Of a stretch of 64,000 nucleotides of DNA, positions 26,964-38,154 are shown piece after piece; position 1 is the first letter of the stretch, and each line of letters starts with the position of its first letter. A program made the position numbers and the translations under genes. Source of the DNA: Arthrinium phaeospermum (lineage: Eukaryota; Ascomycota; Sordariomycetes; Amphisphaeriales; Apiosporaceae); contig QYRS01000005.1 in the NCBI GenBank assembly GCA_006503535.1, positions 124,001 to 188,000 of the forward strand. Direction: 5' to 3'. Under the pieces are notes generated by a model. That model had not been told where the DNA came from. It worked only from the letters and a program-made list of their open reading frames with translations, and did no database searches.

Positions 26964-28544
26964 CAATACGGTAGATAATACGATCCAGCTTTGGGCGTGC
27001 AAACCATTCATGCACAGGTGCTTTGCTTTTTCTGGAGTAGCAGAGAATGGCCGCTACTGACTAGCAGAAGGAATTCGAATCCGATGTCAGATCGCCGCGA
27101 GACATGAGACGGAAACCAACAAACAATCGCCCCATTGGGTGCACTTGGAAATGGTACTGAGGGCTCTCCTAGCGAGGGCTCATTCTTTGCAAGTTCTACC
27201 AGAGATCGCCGCCGGGCTTGCCAGCCCTCCGCATATTGGGGATTCTGATTTCCCAATGAGACGCTACGCAATCGAACTCCATCCCATCGAACAATCGCGC
27301 CTAATAGGCCAGCACTTGCTCGGCACCAAAATTCTCTCTCAATCCGATCAAGGGTACGGAGTACGTACTTGTTGATTAAGGCTGGGACACACAGGATCAC
27401 CTACCTACCGAGCACCTGCATACGCTCTCTCCTGATAAATGTGAGTAACCCGCGTTACCCATCGAGCTGGCTTCGTGCCATTCATGTAGGCAGGTGCATA
27501 ATACGTGGTTGGCCAAGGTGATATCGCTGTCGGCATGGACGCAAACCACTATTTGATGTATGTATGTAGATGGATGCTTGCCAGGTCAGATCTATGAATG
27601 TACTTGGTCTATCTACCACATACAGTAGAATGTTTAACCTAATTCACTGTTGAAGTCTGTCTTGCCGGCGCCCCCAGCGAGCCAAGTCTTCTTTCGAATC
27701 CTGATGAAACCGAAACGCCCCCACCCTCTATGGAAGGTCGCACAGCTTGACAGACAGGGGTCAATTGATGATTGCGGTCCAAGAGAATGATTGACCGGTG
27801 GCCATCGCTGATATTGCATGCGGTTTTTTAAAGGCGCACACGGCAAATAAAGAGCAGTCCGGACACGTAGGTAGGGAGGAGGGTTGGAGTTCAATAAAGG
27901 TACCAAATCGCAAATCGGCGATAGCGCCTTCTCAGCTGCACCGATTAGCCCGTCTAATGGGTGATGGGCATGATGGGCAGGTGAATGACGATGGCCATCC
28001 CAAATATACCAGACGTGTGTAACTCATCGCTTCCTCGTACTTCGGGAGTAGGGCTGTCGATCGAACTCAACTGGGCAGCCGGCCGGAAGCTTTACGTAGA
28101 TACTTCCATCACCCAGATATCTCCTCCTACTTCAGTTAGCCTGTACCTTACCCTACCTCCCCTTCCTGCTTCCCGTGCCCTGCGCACCCACACTACCTAA
28201 CCTGGGTAGTGTCAAACGTCTTGACGTGACCTCACGATCCAGCTACGACACACTCCATTGTGCATATGTGTCGCGAAAGCTGGTTTTTGCAATTCGGATG
28301 GCCTCACGGGCTTCCCAGCTGCAGCACGCAACTCTTCTTCGATATGTAGGTACCTAGGTAAGCATGCAACAGTTGGATTCAAAGTCGCCCAAAGAAAAAA
28401 AAAAACCCCCCATCCCGGTGCAATCAAGCTACCTTACCAGCTACCACATACGTGCATCTGCAGCATGCACCCACTGGGCGTAGAAGCGAGGCGGTTTTCT
28501 GCTAGCGTGGGTCTGTCAGACAGGGATTGCGTGCAGAGGTACTA

Positions 28545-28720
28545 CTAACCACGAAATGGTTTAAACAGCGCATCCTTTGGCGCATCAAGACCAAGTGCGA
28601 TCTCGTTAATATTAGGCACACAATTCTCAGACAACTCAGCGATCACGTCCAAAATGATGCCTGCGCATAGCAGAGGTGTAGCGGCCTCTCCAGGCTTCTT
28701 CGTTGTCGATACCGGCCGTC
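28545..28720 (-). pseudogene. possible C-terminal coding remnant, unknown
   Basis: On the minus strand an open frame without its own start reads as an amphipathic, protein-like sequence, containing LLCAGIILDVIAELSENC and ending LGLDAPKDALFKPFRG before a TAG at 28545-28547. Residue composition is more protein-like than in neighbouring frames. Upstream in this frame a stop appears within about 60 codons, and no clean splice site joins it to an upstream exon. It could be the end of a degraded gene or a last exon whose partner I cannot find. I do not recognise the family. Confidence 0.25.
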
Positions 28721-29943
28721 ATGGTGTACACTGAGCGGTGTTGCTCAGGTGGCAGGGACATTGTGAGGCCCGCTGCGCTCACACATCTACCCCGAGTCAT
28801 TGGCCCCCCGTCTTCTTGCCCTTGGTGCTGGTGGTAATAGAGCCGCGGTCATTATTGCCCAGCCCAAGAAGCGAAGGCGAAACTGGAAGTTGCAGCAGAT
28901 GACACAGCCAGCCCGTCTCTAGAAACATTACAGATATAGCAAGCAGTGCGTTTAAACATATCGCGATGTTTATAAACTACCATATATGTACCTTGTGCAT
29001 AGTTTATATCTAAAGGTCAAAATCACCCGGGAAATCAAGGTTCCCCATACGACCAGAAGTTGAAGCATCGACTTGCCTACGGTCCTGAAAGACTAACGAA
29101 TCCGGCTCAGGTGCCGAAAACCAACATGCAGATGATGACTTACGAATGAATGTCTTATGTGGGAGAGAGGCCGTAACATGGCCATATTGGAGGCATTGCC
29201 CAGAAGAAGCATACCCGATGTCATTCATTGTACACCAAGTACATGTAGTCAATATTCATTGTCTTAGGCGAAGCATAGCAACAAAACAACGAAATGGAAT
29301 CTGTAGCGCTGGTCTGTGTGTGTACTTAGGTATGTAGCGTATAGTGGCAGAAGTCACTCTACGAACAGGCTGGAACAGCATTTGTAACATGTAAACGCGG
29401 GACTGAAAGGAAAGAATTGCCACTCCACAGGATGGGGGAGGTGCAGAGGGCTTGTTAGATATTTCCACCAGGCTGGCTTTCCGAATATTCCCAGCGGAAG
29501 CTCCAAGCTTCTTTGTTAGTGAGAGTTGAGAGATTGACGAACTTGAACCTGACGTTGGATCGGAGCCAGGGGAAAACGCACGAGCCAGCCAATACATTTG
29601 AATGCAACCACTTTCTGAACGAGGCGCCTACCACGTGATCTCGTGTGAGGGTGGAGTGCCTGCTATCCCCTCCTCCTCTTCCTCCGCCCAGTACGCCGGC
29701 CCCCGCGTCGCGTCAGGCTGTGGAGGTTACTGATTTCGTCTGGTGACGGAAACTGGAAATCCTCTGGTCCGGTCTCTCAGCAAGCATTTGGATCGTGCAT
29801 ACCTCTTGGGCTGTTGCTTTTCGCTGACCGCATCCTATGTTGCAGGCGAGTCACGCATTAGGCCCCGACGATCTTGGGCAAACATGCCCGGCCCGTCCTT
29901 TCCCCTCCAATCACCCACCCCGCTCCATGTCTAGAAAGCCACT

Positions 29944-32900
29944 ATGGCCTCACGACAGGGTGTATACCACCACACCACTGTGCAAAATGTAGCTGATCAA
30001 CACAAGACGTATAACACTACTACAGTCACTGGAACCAAAAGGTCTTTCGCGACGGCTGATGTGCATGGCAGCAACACTCAAGGCCTGGTGGACAGGACTG
30101 GCTTCTTCCAGAGAGCATCCTCTATCAGTGCAACAACACCCAGGTTGCGTGCAAGTCCGATAGACGCCGCACACCCCGGGTCGAGTCAAGATATTTCCGA
30201 GTATTCCCAGAGGCAAGCGATAGCTTCAACGCCTACGTCTTACGTAGATAGGGCGCTTCAATTGTCGCATCCGAGATATGCCCTTCCAGGGACTTTGATC
30301 ACAAACTTTGCTTCTCTCGGCATCAAGGACATATACCCCTGGCAGAAGCAATGTCTCATGGGGCCTGGGATCTTGACAGGCGAGAAGAACCTTGTTTACA
30401 CCGCACCAACGGGTGGCGGCAAATCGCTAGTCGCCGATGTGCTCATGCTCAAGAGGGTCCTTGAAGACCCCCACTCGAAGGCGCTTCTTGTCCTACCGTA
30501 TGTTGCCCTGGTTCAGGAAAAGGTCCGATGGCTTCGGAATGCCGTACAGGGGATCCAACGCCAAAAACCCGAAGGGGCTGCCGAAAAAGAACCCGGGCGG
30601 TGGCGCAAGCGGGCGGACGACGGGGCCATCAGAGTTGTCGGCTTCTTCGGTGGCGGCAAGGTGAGAGCTACTTGGGCTGATTTCGATATCGGAGTCTGTA
30701 CTTTCGAGAAGGCGAATACCCTGATCAATACCGCCATAGATGATTGTTCCATTGGCAAGCTCCGGGCAGTTGTGCTCGACGAGTTGCACATGATTGATGA
30801 TGACCACCGTGGCTATCTTCTCGAGCTCATGGCCACCAAGCTTCTCAGTCTCGAGCAGAATGTTCAGATTGTGGGCATGAGCGCAACGTTGTCTGTAAGT
30901 GCATGTAGCCGAGCTTCACCACGCTACTGAATGCGGACTGCTAATGTGCCCAGAACATCGACATTCTGGCCAAGTGGCTTGATGCTCATACTTACCAAAC
31001 TTTCTACCGGCCGGTCCCTATCGAGGAGCACCTGGTCTACGAATCGAAAATATACGCTGCCTCAGCCACGGGATCTTTGCTAAAAGCAGTGAGCCAACTT
31101 GCTCCCAATGTCCTACCTACACAATCTCCGTCAGAACATCTCAGGTTGATCCGTCCTTCTGATCACAAAGAATTCAAAGACCCTGTCCTCAATGCCGTCA
31201 TCGCTCTTGCCAACGAAACCGTACGTTCTGGCTATGGTGTACTCGTTTTCTGTAGCAGCCGGCCAGGTTGCGAGTCAGACGCCCGCTTGATTGCCCGCGT
31301 CCTACCCGACTTGCACGAGATCGACCCGACTATCTCGGAGCAGAGGTCGGATCTCTTGGGAGAGCTTCGAAGTTTACCCACAGGGCTAGACCCCAGTCTT
31401 TCTGACACCGTACCCTTCGGCGTTGCTTTTCATCGTATGTATTTGGCGTATTATTTGTGAACATGCAGCTGACACGCGTGCAGATGTAAAGTATAGACCT
31501 ATGCTGTCTTTGCTGTCGTAGTCTAACACGTATAGGCGGGCTTGACAATCGAGGAGCGTGACCTTCTCGCGAGTGCATACGATAAAGGTGTGTTAAAGGT
31601 GATAGTAGCTACCTGTAGCTTAGCCGCCGGTATCAATCTGCCTGTACGCTCGATCCCGTCTTCTACAACGATGGCTTTTGTAACTCATCGGTGCTCCAGG
31701 CTAGGCGAGTAATCTTACACAATGCACGCATGGGCCGCGATCTCGTTGGACCCTCCATGTTGCGGCAAATGCGGGGGAGAGCCGGGCGGAAGGGCAAAGA
31801 CGAGATTGGCGAAACTTACCTCTGCTGTCGTAAAGCCGACCTTGAGGAAGTTATCGGCTTGATGCATGCCGAACTGCCCCAAGTCTCTAGTGGGCTTATG
31901 ACAGACAAACACAGAATCCAACGGTAAGATCTGGCTATTAGCTCAACGATTCCAGGATGACTGACGGCGGCTCAGCGCATTACTAGAATCGGTTGCAATA
32001 CGCCTCGCAACGGGACGAGATTCGCTCGAGGACTTTGTGCGCAGGACCTTGCTAAACCAGACAGAGAGCCCGAGCATCGTACAAGGCCATGTCGAAGCAG
32101 GCCTCAATGATCTCAGCGAGATGGGCTTTATTGAATTCGACGACCTTGGAAATCATCAAGCTACCCAACTAGGTAAGGCAGTGGTAGCGTCTTCTCTGGA
32201 GCCAGAAGACGGTGCTTTTGTCCATCGGGAGTTGCAGAGGGCTCTGCGGGCTTTTGTGATGGACGGTGAAATGCACATCCTTTACACCTTCACTCCAGTG
32301 CAGGACTTTTCCATCACTGTCAATTGGAAGGTTTTCAGGGACGAGTTGGAAAGGCTGGATGAGAGTGGTCTACGAGTCCTGACGTTCCTCGGCCTGAAAC
32401 CTGCAATGATTAACCGCATGTTGGTACTCTCTGCCTTTTGGATTTGTATCTCTATGTGACTGATTGTTCACCAGGGCCCAAGGAGCGAAGATGAAGGTAT
32501 CCACGCCTGAAGAGAAGGAGTTGGCGCGGGTGTATAACAGATTCTACATGGCTCTTCAGCTTCGAGATCTGTGCAATGAAGTACCCATACATGTCGTGGC
32601 CCGGAAATTCGACGTGCCCAGGGGTACGGTTCAGACCCTAGCCCAAACTTGCCAGGGCTTCGCAGCCGGAATGATCAAGTTCACCCAGCTCATGGGCTGG
32701 GGGTATGTCACATAATCCCCTTCCCGTTCCATTGAGCCGTTTCTAATATGCGACCCAGTGTCATGGCGGCCGTGCTTGATCATGTCGCCGACAGGCTGAA
32801 GGCTGGGGCCAAGGCCGACTTGCTAGCGCTCGCACAAATCACCTTTGTCAAGAGTCGAACTGCTCGGGTTTTCTACGAAAATGGCTACAAATCCGTGGCA

Positions 32901-33196
32901 TCTATTGCAAATGCAGACCCCAAAGAACTTGTGCCGGTTCTGATGCAGGTAATGTCCAATGGTTTGATGTATGCAAAGCTACCTACTGATGAGCCCCCAG
33001 GCGCAACCAACAAAGCTACGCCTGAAAGAGAAGGACGAACAGAAGTATGAGGAGAAGCTACTGGCCAAGGCTAATGTTATCTCGGACTCTGCGAACCGGA
33101 TATGGCGTGAGTGTCTACCACAGGTTTTGCATAGAACGTGTCACGAGCTAATTAATGACAGAGCTCGAGATGCAACAAGAAATCGACGAAGAGTAG
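29944..33196 (+). CDS. HELQ/POLQ-type DNA repair helicase (MUS301-like)
   Basis: Superfamily 2 Ski2-like DNA helicase of the Hel308/HELQ/POLQ-helicase group, acting at stalled forks and crosslinks. Exons: 29944-30894, 30954-31434, 31484-31485, 31536-31643, 31700-31923, 31976-32419, 32475-32702, 32759-32948, 33001-33106 and 33162-33196, giving 922 residues. Motifs: Walker A APTGGGKS (about 154-161), DELH (about 279), GMSATLS, CSSRPGCES, VAFHHAGL, ATCSLAAGINLPARR and QMRGRAGR. C-terminal winged-helix and HhH regions follow, with KSRTARVFYENGYKSVASIA as the HhH signature. There is no polymerase domain. Restoring the HHAG motif needs a 2-nt exon (AT, 31484-31485) between introns of 49 and 50 bp. 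The alternative is a 101-bp intron plus a 2-nt deletion in the data. The sixth intron uses a weak GTTGGT donor. All phases otherwise close. Confidence 0.9.
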
Positions 33197-33814
33197 CAGT
33201 TTACACTGTCAATAGAGGCCTATGAATACTAACACGGCTAAACCGCCGCTAGACCGGCGCTTTCATTTGGTGGGCGTTTGAATAGATGCACGTTGGAGTT
33301 ATCGTGGGTTGGGAGTTGGTGGCCTATGTTGATGGAGTCGGCTCTATGATCAATCGTTGGAGTATATTCCGGCGTAACCCACCATCAGCCACCACTTCTA
33401 GATACGAGAGGAGTCATGTCTCAAACCCAGTAGACGCCCGAGTATTTCTCTGTCAGTCATTCTGCAGCATAAAGGATTGTCAACATGTTGGCCATCGATG
33501 CAAGACGGTACATGCACACTCGTGGTCAGCCAACTTGGCCACTGTTGTCCAGTCTTGGAGGCTACTATAGCAACCACAGTCCCAATCCTGCAATTCCTAC
33601 TTGTCGGAGATCGTTCCGGTTTGCCAAAAATGGCGGGTCTGACCTGCCCAAAACGGCAGGCCAGACTCTCGAGAAGTGGAGGAATCTCCGGATGGAGATG
33701 CGCGGGGTATCTGGGTATTAGCTGGTGCAGTCGCTGAGTGATGCTGAGTGTACTTGTCAGCACACAATATAGGTTTCTTGTTGACGGAATGTTTCGGAAA
33801 ACATAGTATACCCG
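33197..33814. other. intergenic between HELQ and esterase
   Basis: 618 bp with HELQ 3' flank and esterase promoter. Open frames on both strands overlap and look non-coding. Nothing else is visible. Confidence 0.55.
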
Positions 33815-35763
33815 ATGAGTGCGTATCTACTGATCGTGGCGCTGTCCCTGGCCCAAACTGTTCTCGCCCAGAGCTTGATTGCGCATCTTGACTATGGCAC
33901 CTTTCAAGGAGCGTACGACGTTGACTATAACATCTCATATTGGCAGAAAATCCCTTATGCGGCGGCGCCCGTGGGAGAGAATAGGTATGGTATATAAAAG
34001 ACCCCTTTCACGGGACAGCAAAGTACGGGCTGTGGGTGACTGAGTCTTGGGCATCCGCAGGTTTCGCGCGCCGCAGCCACCGCTGCCTATAGGCGAGCAA
34101 GTGTATGACTCGAGTCAGGCGTTCGACATGTGCCCTCAGAGAACGGTTAGTCTTTCTTGCCCTTTTGCTGATACGGTGTTCCAATACATGCGTACGCAGG
34201 TCAATGGCTCCGAAGACTGTCTCTACCTTGGGCTGTACAGTCGCCCTTGGACCGAGGGCCAACCCCTCCGCCCCGTCGTCGTGACATTCTACGGGGGCGG
34301 CTTCGCCCAGGGCTCCGCCTCTTTCTCTATCCCGCCCCCTGCATATCCGATCCTCAACGTGTCTTCTTCCACCTCTACCGATAACAACAGCCGCGACAGA
34401 GGTGGCGGCGATGGCGACGGCATGCTCTTCGTATACCCCAACTACCGCGTCAACGCCTTTGGGTTTCTACCCGGGCGCCAGGTTGCCGCAGACTCCTTCT
34501 CGGACCTGAACGCGGGTCTGCTGGACCAGGCCATGGCCCTCCGCTGGACACAGAGGCACATCCGCCGCTTCGGCGGCGACCCGGCACGCGTCACCATATG
34601 GGGCCAGTCGGCCGGGGGCGGCAGCGTCGTGGCGCAGGTCATCTCTGCTGCAGCTGCGGGACAACGACCAGGTCCGTCGCCGCCCTCGCTCTTCCGACAG
34701 GCCCTGGCGTCCAGCCCGTTCTGGCCCAAGACGTACCCCAACGACGCACCCGAGGCGCAGTGGCGGTATGACCGGCTGGCCAACCTGACGGGGTGCGGCG
34801 GAGCACAGATATCCGATAGTCTGAAGTGCCTGAAGCAGGTGGACGTGCAGACGATCCGCGAGGCGAGTTTGGAAATTTCTCAGAGTTATAAGTACACGAC
34901 CTCGTACTACTCGTGGGTCCCCGTGATCGACGGCGAGTTCCTGCCGGAGCCCCTGTCCAAGGCGTCCACTGCAATCGCCAAGCCGTGGCTCATGGACATG
35001 GGCATGCAGGTCGCTTTCGCCATGTTCAACACGCACGAAGGAGAGAGCTTCATCCCGCCCGGACTTGGTGGCGGCGCGGCAAGCGCAGGAGATGCGCCGT
35101 TCAATGCGTCTGTCGCTTCGTTTCGCCAGTGGGTTGCGGGCTATCTGCCCGGCTTCTCCAGCGCGGACCGTCGGCAGATCGAGAAGCTGTACCCGGAGAG
35201 CGGGACGACAAACACTTCGCCCTACAATGATACTTTTACCCGAGCCGGGTTGGTCTATCGCGACTCTGTGCTTGCCTGCCCCGCGTACTGGATGACGGGC
35301 GCGGCGCCCAAGGGGGGCTGGCTGGGCGAGTACACGATCGCGCCGGCTAAGCATGCTTCGGACGTGTATTGGGTGAGTGTGGCGAAGATTTGCTTCACGG
35401 TGGACGAACAAGTTCTAAATCCTAGCGTCTAGTGGAACACGGTGAATTCGTCGCAACAAACAGATCGTCTCCATTACGAAGGCTATGCAGGTAAGTCGTA
35501 ACTGGCCGTCTGTCTTCTCCATGATGCGGCCACACATTGCAACATAGCTGACAGTACGATTGAAAGGGGCGATGCATTCGTTTTTTATGACCGGAGACCC
35601 TAACGCTATGAAGTTGACCCCTGAGAGCGTTCCTGGGGTGCCGCCCTTGACGTCTGGTTTAGAATTCGTGGTTGATGAACGGGGCTTCTCGACGGCGGGA
35701 CTGGCCAAATTCAGAGAAAGATGTGACTTTTGGCTACACATGGCGCCTCAAGTACCTATATGA
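33815..35763 (+). CDS. secreted type-B carboxylesterase/lipase
   Basis: Alpha/beta-hydrolase of the carboxylesterase type B family, hydrolysing esters outside the cell. Exons: 33815-33984, 34061-34145, 34200-35372, 35433-35490 and 35555-35763, giving 564 residues. Residues 1-18 are a signal peptide (MSAYLLIVALSLAQTVLA). Family strings include NGSEDCLYL, GGGFAQGS (oxyanion hole), NYRVNAFGFLPG, LLDQAMALRW and the nucleophile elbow IWGQSAGGGS (Ser near 220). The acidic member is probably in FNTHEGESF, and the catalytic His is less certain (GAMHSFFMTGDPN near the end). The intron 34146-34199 is 54 bp and stop-free; retention would insert 18 residues before NGSEDCLYL that do not fit the family, so I splice it. 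It converges on the next gene with 133 bp between stops. Substrate is unknown. Confidence 0.92.
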
Positions 35764-35896
35764 CATCGTCTCGCACCTAAATACAAGCCTGTCATGAGCG
35801 AATCAGTACGATAGGCCTTTCTAAAATTGCCAAAACCCTATTTCAGCCATATAAAAAGTGAAACATAAGTTCGTATATACCTATGGTTTTAGGCAT

Positions 35897-37362
35897 TCAG
35901 TCGATGGTATCATCACGCAACCTCAACAGCTCACGGAATACATCCTCCGGTCGACTTCTCAAAGCGCTATGATAGAGGACATTGGTTTCGAAGACCTTGA
36001 TTCCCTTGATCCTCGAGGCCGTGACTCTTGCCGTACCAGGATCGACATACATGTCCTCGTAGCACGCCGCGTAGACCGGCACTTCATTCTTCTGTAGCTG
36101 CTCGATGTCGTACAGAGGCGGCCACTTGTCGAACTCTGCGAGGATTCGCGCAGTCTCCTTAAGCGGCTTCAGCCCGTCGCAGACGTCAAAGTAGAACGAG
36201 TAGACCATCTCCCCGGAGAAGTACATGGGCTCGTCTGCTTCCAGGGACTGTGGCCCCGGCCAGTCCTCCTTCAGCCACTGGTACCGGCTCAGTGTCTTGC
36301 CCACCCGCTCAGCCGCCCAATCCGCCGCTATACCCGGCCCATATATCCAGCAGGGCTCGTGTAGCATGGCGTAGATTGGAGCGTTATCCCAGCCCTGGTC
36401 CTGCTCAAAGGCGTTCAGCGTCGCCCGGGTAAAGACGCCGAACTGGTCCAGGTCTGCCTTCATTTTCAGTATGGTATTGTGGACCTGATCGATACCCCCG
36501 TGAGCGCCAAAGTTGAGGCCGATGGTCATGAGCCGCGGAACCGTCAGGTGACCCCCGCCCGGGAGAAGAACGCCCTCGCGGCCCCCAAGCTCGAGGATCT
36601 TCTCGGCAACTCCCTTGACGGCAGCAATATCGCCTGGGAATTTATTGTAGTAGGCTTGGTTGCGTTCCATGACCTTCTGATAAGTCAAGGTGTAGACCTC
36701 GTCGGGGCCCTTGTCTAGAGCGGCCAGCCCCCCCGTGATGAAGGACTCGCGCAACCCCTCTGGGTGGAAGGACAGATAGGTGAGGCTGGTCATGCCGCCG
36801 AAGGACTGCCCGAAGATTGACCATTTCTTCTTCTCGGCTGGGTAGTTCTTGGTCAGGCACTTGCGGACGGCCTCGCAGTCTCTGACGATGTTGTCTGCGC
36901 GGAAGTGCTTCAGATAGTCGGCTTGCTCCTGGGGTCCCCCGACCAGGGGGAGCGTCTCGGCGGAGACGGTGGAACTGAGGCCGACGCCGCGGTAGTCGAG
37001 CAACAGGAGCTCGTAGCCTCTGTCGAGCATGTAGCCCGACAGGGTGCTGTTCTGAGGCGTGGGGTTGCCATAGCCGGGGCCGCCCTGAAGGTACACCAGA
37101 TATGGCTTCTGGTAGGATGCGTTGTCGGCAGCGGGCTCGACTATCGGCCTCTCGTATCGGACGGCCGAGCGGGCAAACAGCTTGAGCTTCCGGGAATCAG
37201 GGTTGGAGTAGTCCAGAGGTACCTCGAACCACAGCTCGGTCACCAAGAACTTGCCTGGTATTTACCTCATTAGTTGAACTTTGGCATTGGCTGCGCTGCG
37301 TACAACTTACCGGGGACCAGGTAGGGCCGGCTCTTGGAGACAAGTTTGGCGACGTAATCCAT
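35897..37362 (-). CDS. proline iminopeptidase-like alpha/beta hydrolase (S33)
   Basis: Two exons (37311-37362, 35897-37254) giving 469 residues. Prolyl aminopeptidases release N-terminal proline from peptides. Visible features: an N-terminal beta region ending VPLDY, the oxyanion turn YLQGGPGYGN, LLDYRGVGLSS, the nucleophile elbow FGQSFGGM, an acidic residue in CYEDMYVD and the final His in NVLYHSAL. The cap region between them is long, as in fungal members. No signal peptide is seen, so the enzyme is probably cytosolic. The intron (37255-37310, 56 bp) is phase 1 with a good GTAAGT donor. Upstream of 37362 the gene faces the divergent gene at 38155. Family assignment is firm; exact substrate is inference. 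Confidence 0.9.
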
Positions 37363-38154
37363 GATCAGGTTATGTAGATAGTGGTGACCGTGCGAAGATG
37401 GGCCAAATGAAGTATGTATCTGGCGGTTTATCTGCAAGCTGTATGTACACGTAGCATTTACCAGGTATTGGGTGATGGAGGGGAACTTTTTCTACGAAGT
37501 GGTTGCCATATCTACCTATGTAGCTACAACCAAGGCCGTAAACCCGAGTGAGTGGTGATAAGATCCGTCGAATCACTGCATTCGATACGACAGGCGCAGA
37601 ATTGCTCATGCTTATCCTCTTGACGGCGAAAGCGCTGCTCCCGCCAGACCATACTATACTATACAAATTAAGGATATCTACATGTTCCATTGGCATGGAT
37701 AACGGCTGATATGATACCTGTCTCAAGTATGACGACGGCCCGATCAACCAGCGTGGCGCAGAAGTAGGCTTAATTTGGAAACCTAGATGCTGACCACCTG
37801 CGGGATGCACGCCAGTCGGTTTGCATTTGACGAGCCATTTGAACGACATGGGTCAATTGAGGGATTGATTACATACATACTTCCTACACCTACATACCTT
37901 CAGTAGCCTGGATTCCCTCGGGGGTAAGGCGTACCTCCTAGCGCCAAGTCCGACGCTGCCCGGCCAATGAATACCGTCCCCGACCCTAAAGCTGCATACC
38001 TACCTTGCTACCTAAGCTGCGTTCCAGCCGAACCGGGAACCTTCAGCACTATTTCTTCTCATCCAGCTTCCTTCATCCTCAACTTCATCAAACACAATAA
38101 CAAAGAAAAAGAAAAACCTTTCTTCTCCCCCAACTAGTCTGACAACAGACTCCA
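37363..38154. other. divergent intergenic region
   Basis: 792 bp between the divergent starts of the peptidase and the 38155 gene; both promoters must lie here. A pyrimidine-rich leader with A-rich stretches (38040-38150) precedes the plus-strand start. The 159-codon minus-strand open frame (37370-37849) lacks protein-family character. Confidence 0.5.

Larger units (their letters stand above)
25142..29943. other. gene-poor region between SNT2 and HELQ
   Basis: 4.8 kb. The first part is the SNT2 promoter and leader, including a GGAT-type tetranucleotide run (25675-25706) and a GC-alternating patch near 25760. Simple repeats follow: CATA repeats (about 26891-26908) and a TGC trinucleotide run (26931-26960). 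A possible coding remnant at 28545-28720 is listed separately. The remaining open frames (for example near 26452-27015 and 29256-29597) lack family resemblance and I do not call them. Confidence 0.5.

Noticed and set aside
26452..27015. 187-codon minus-strand open frame including a polyserine run
   Set aside because: The serine run is just the TGC microsatellite; the rest lacks protein-family character.
29256..29597. 113-codon minus-strand open frame
   Set aside because: No recognisable motif and no conserved context; not enough support.
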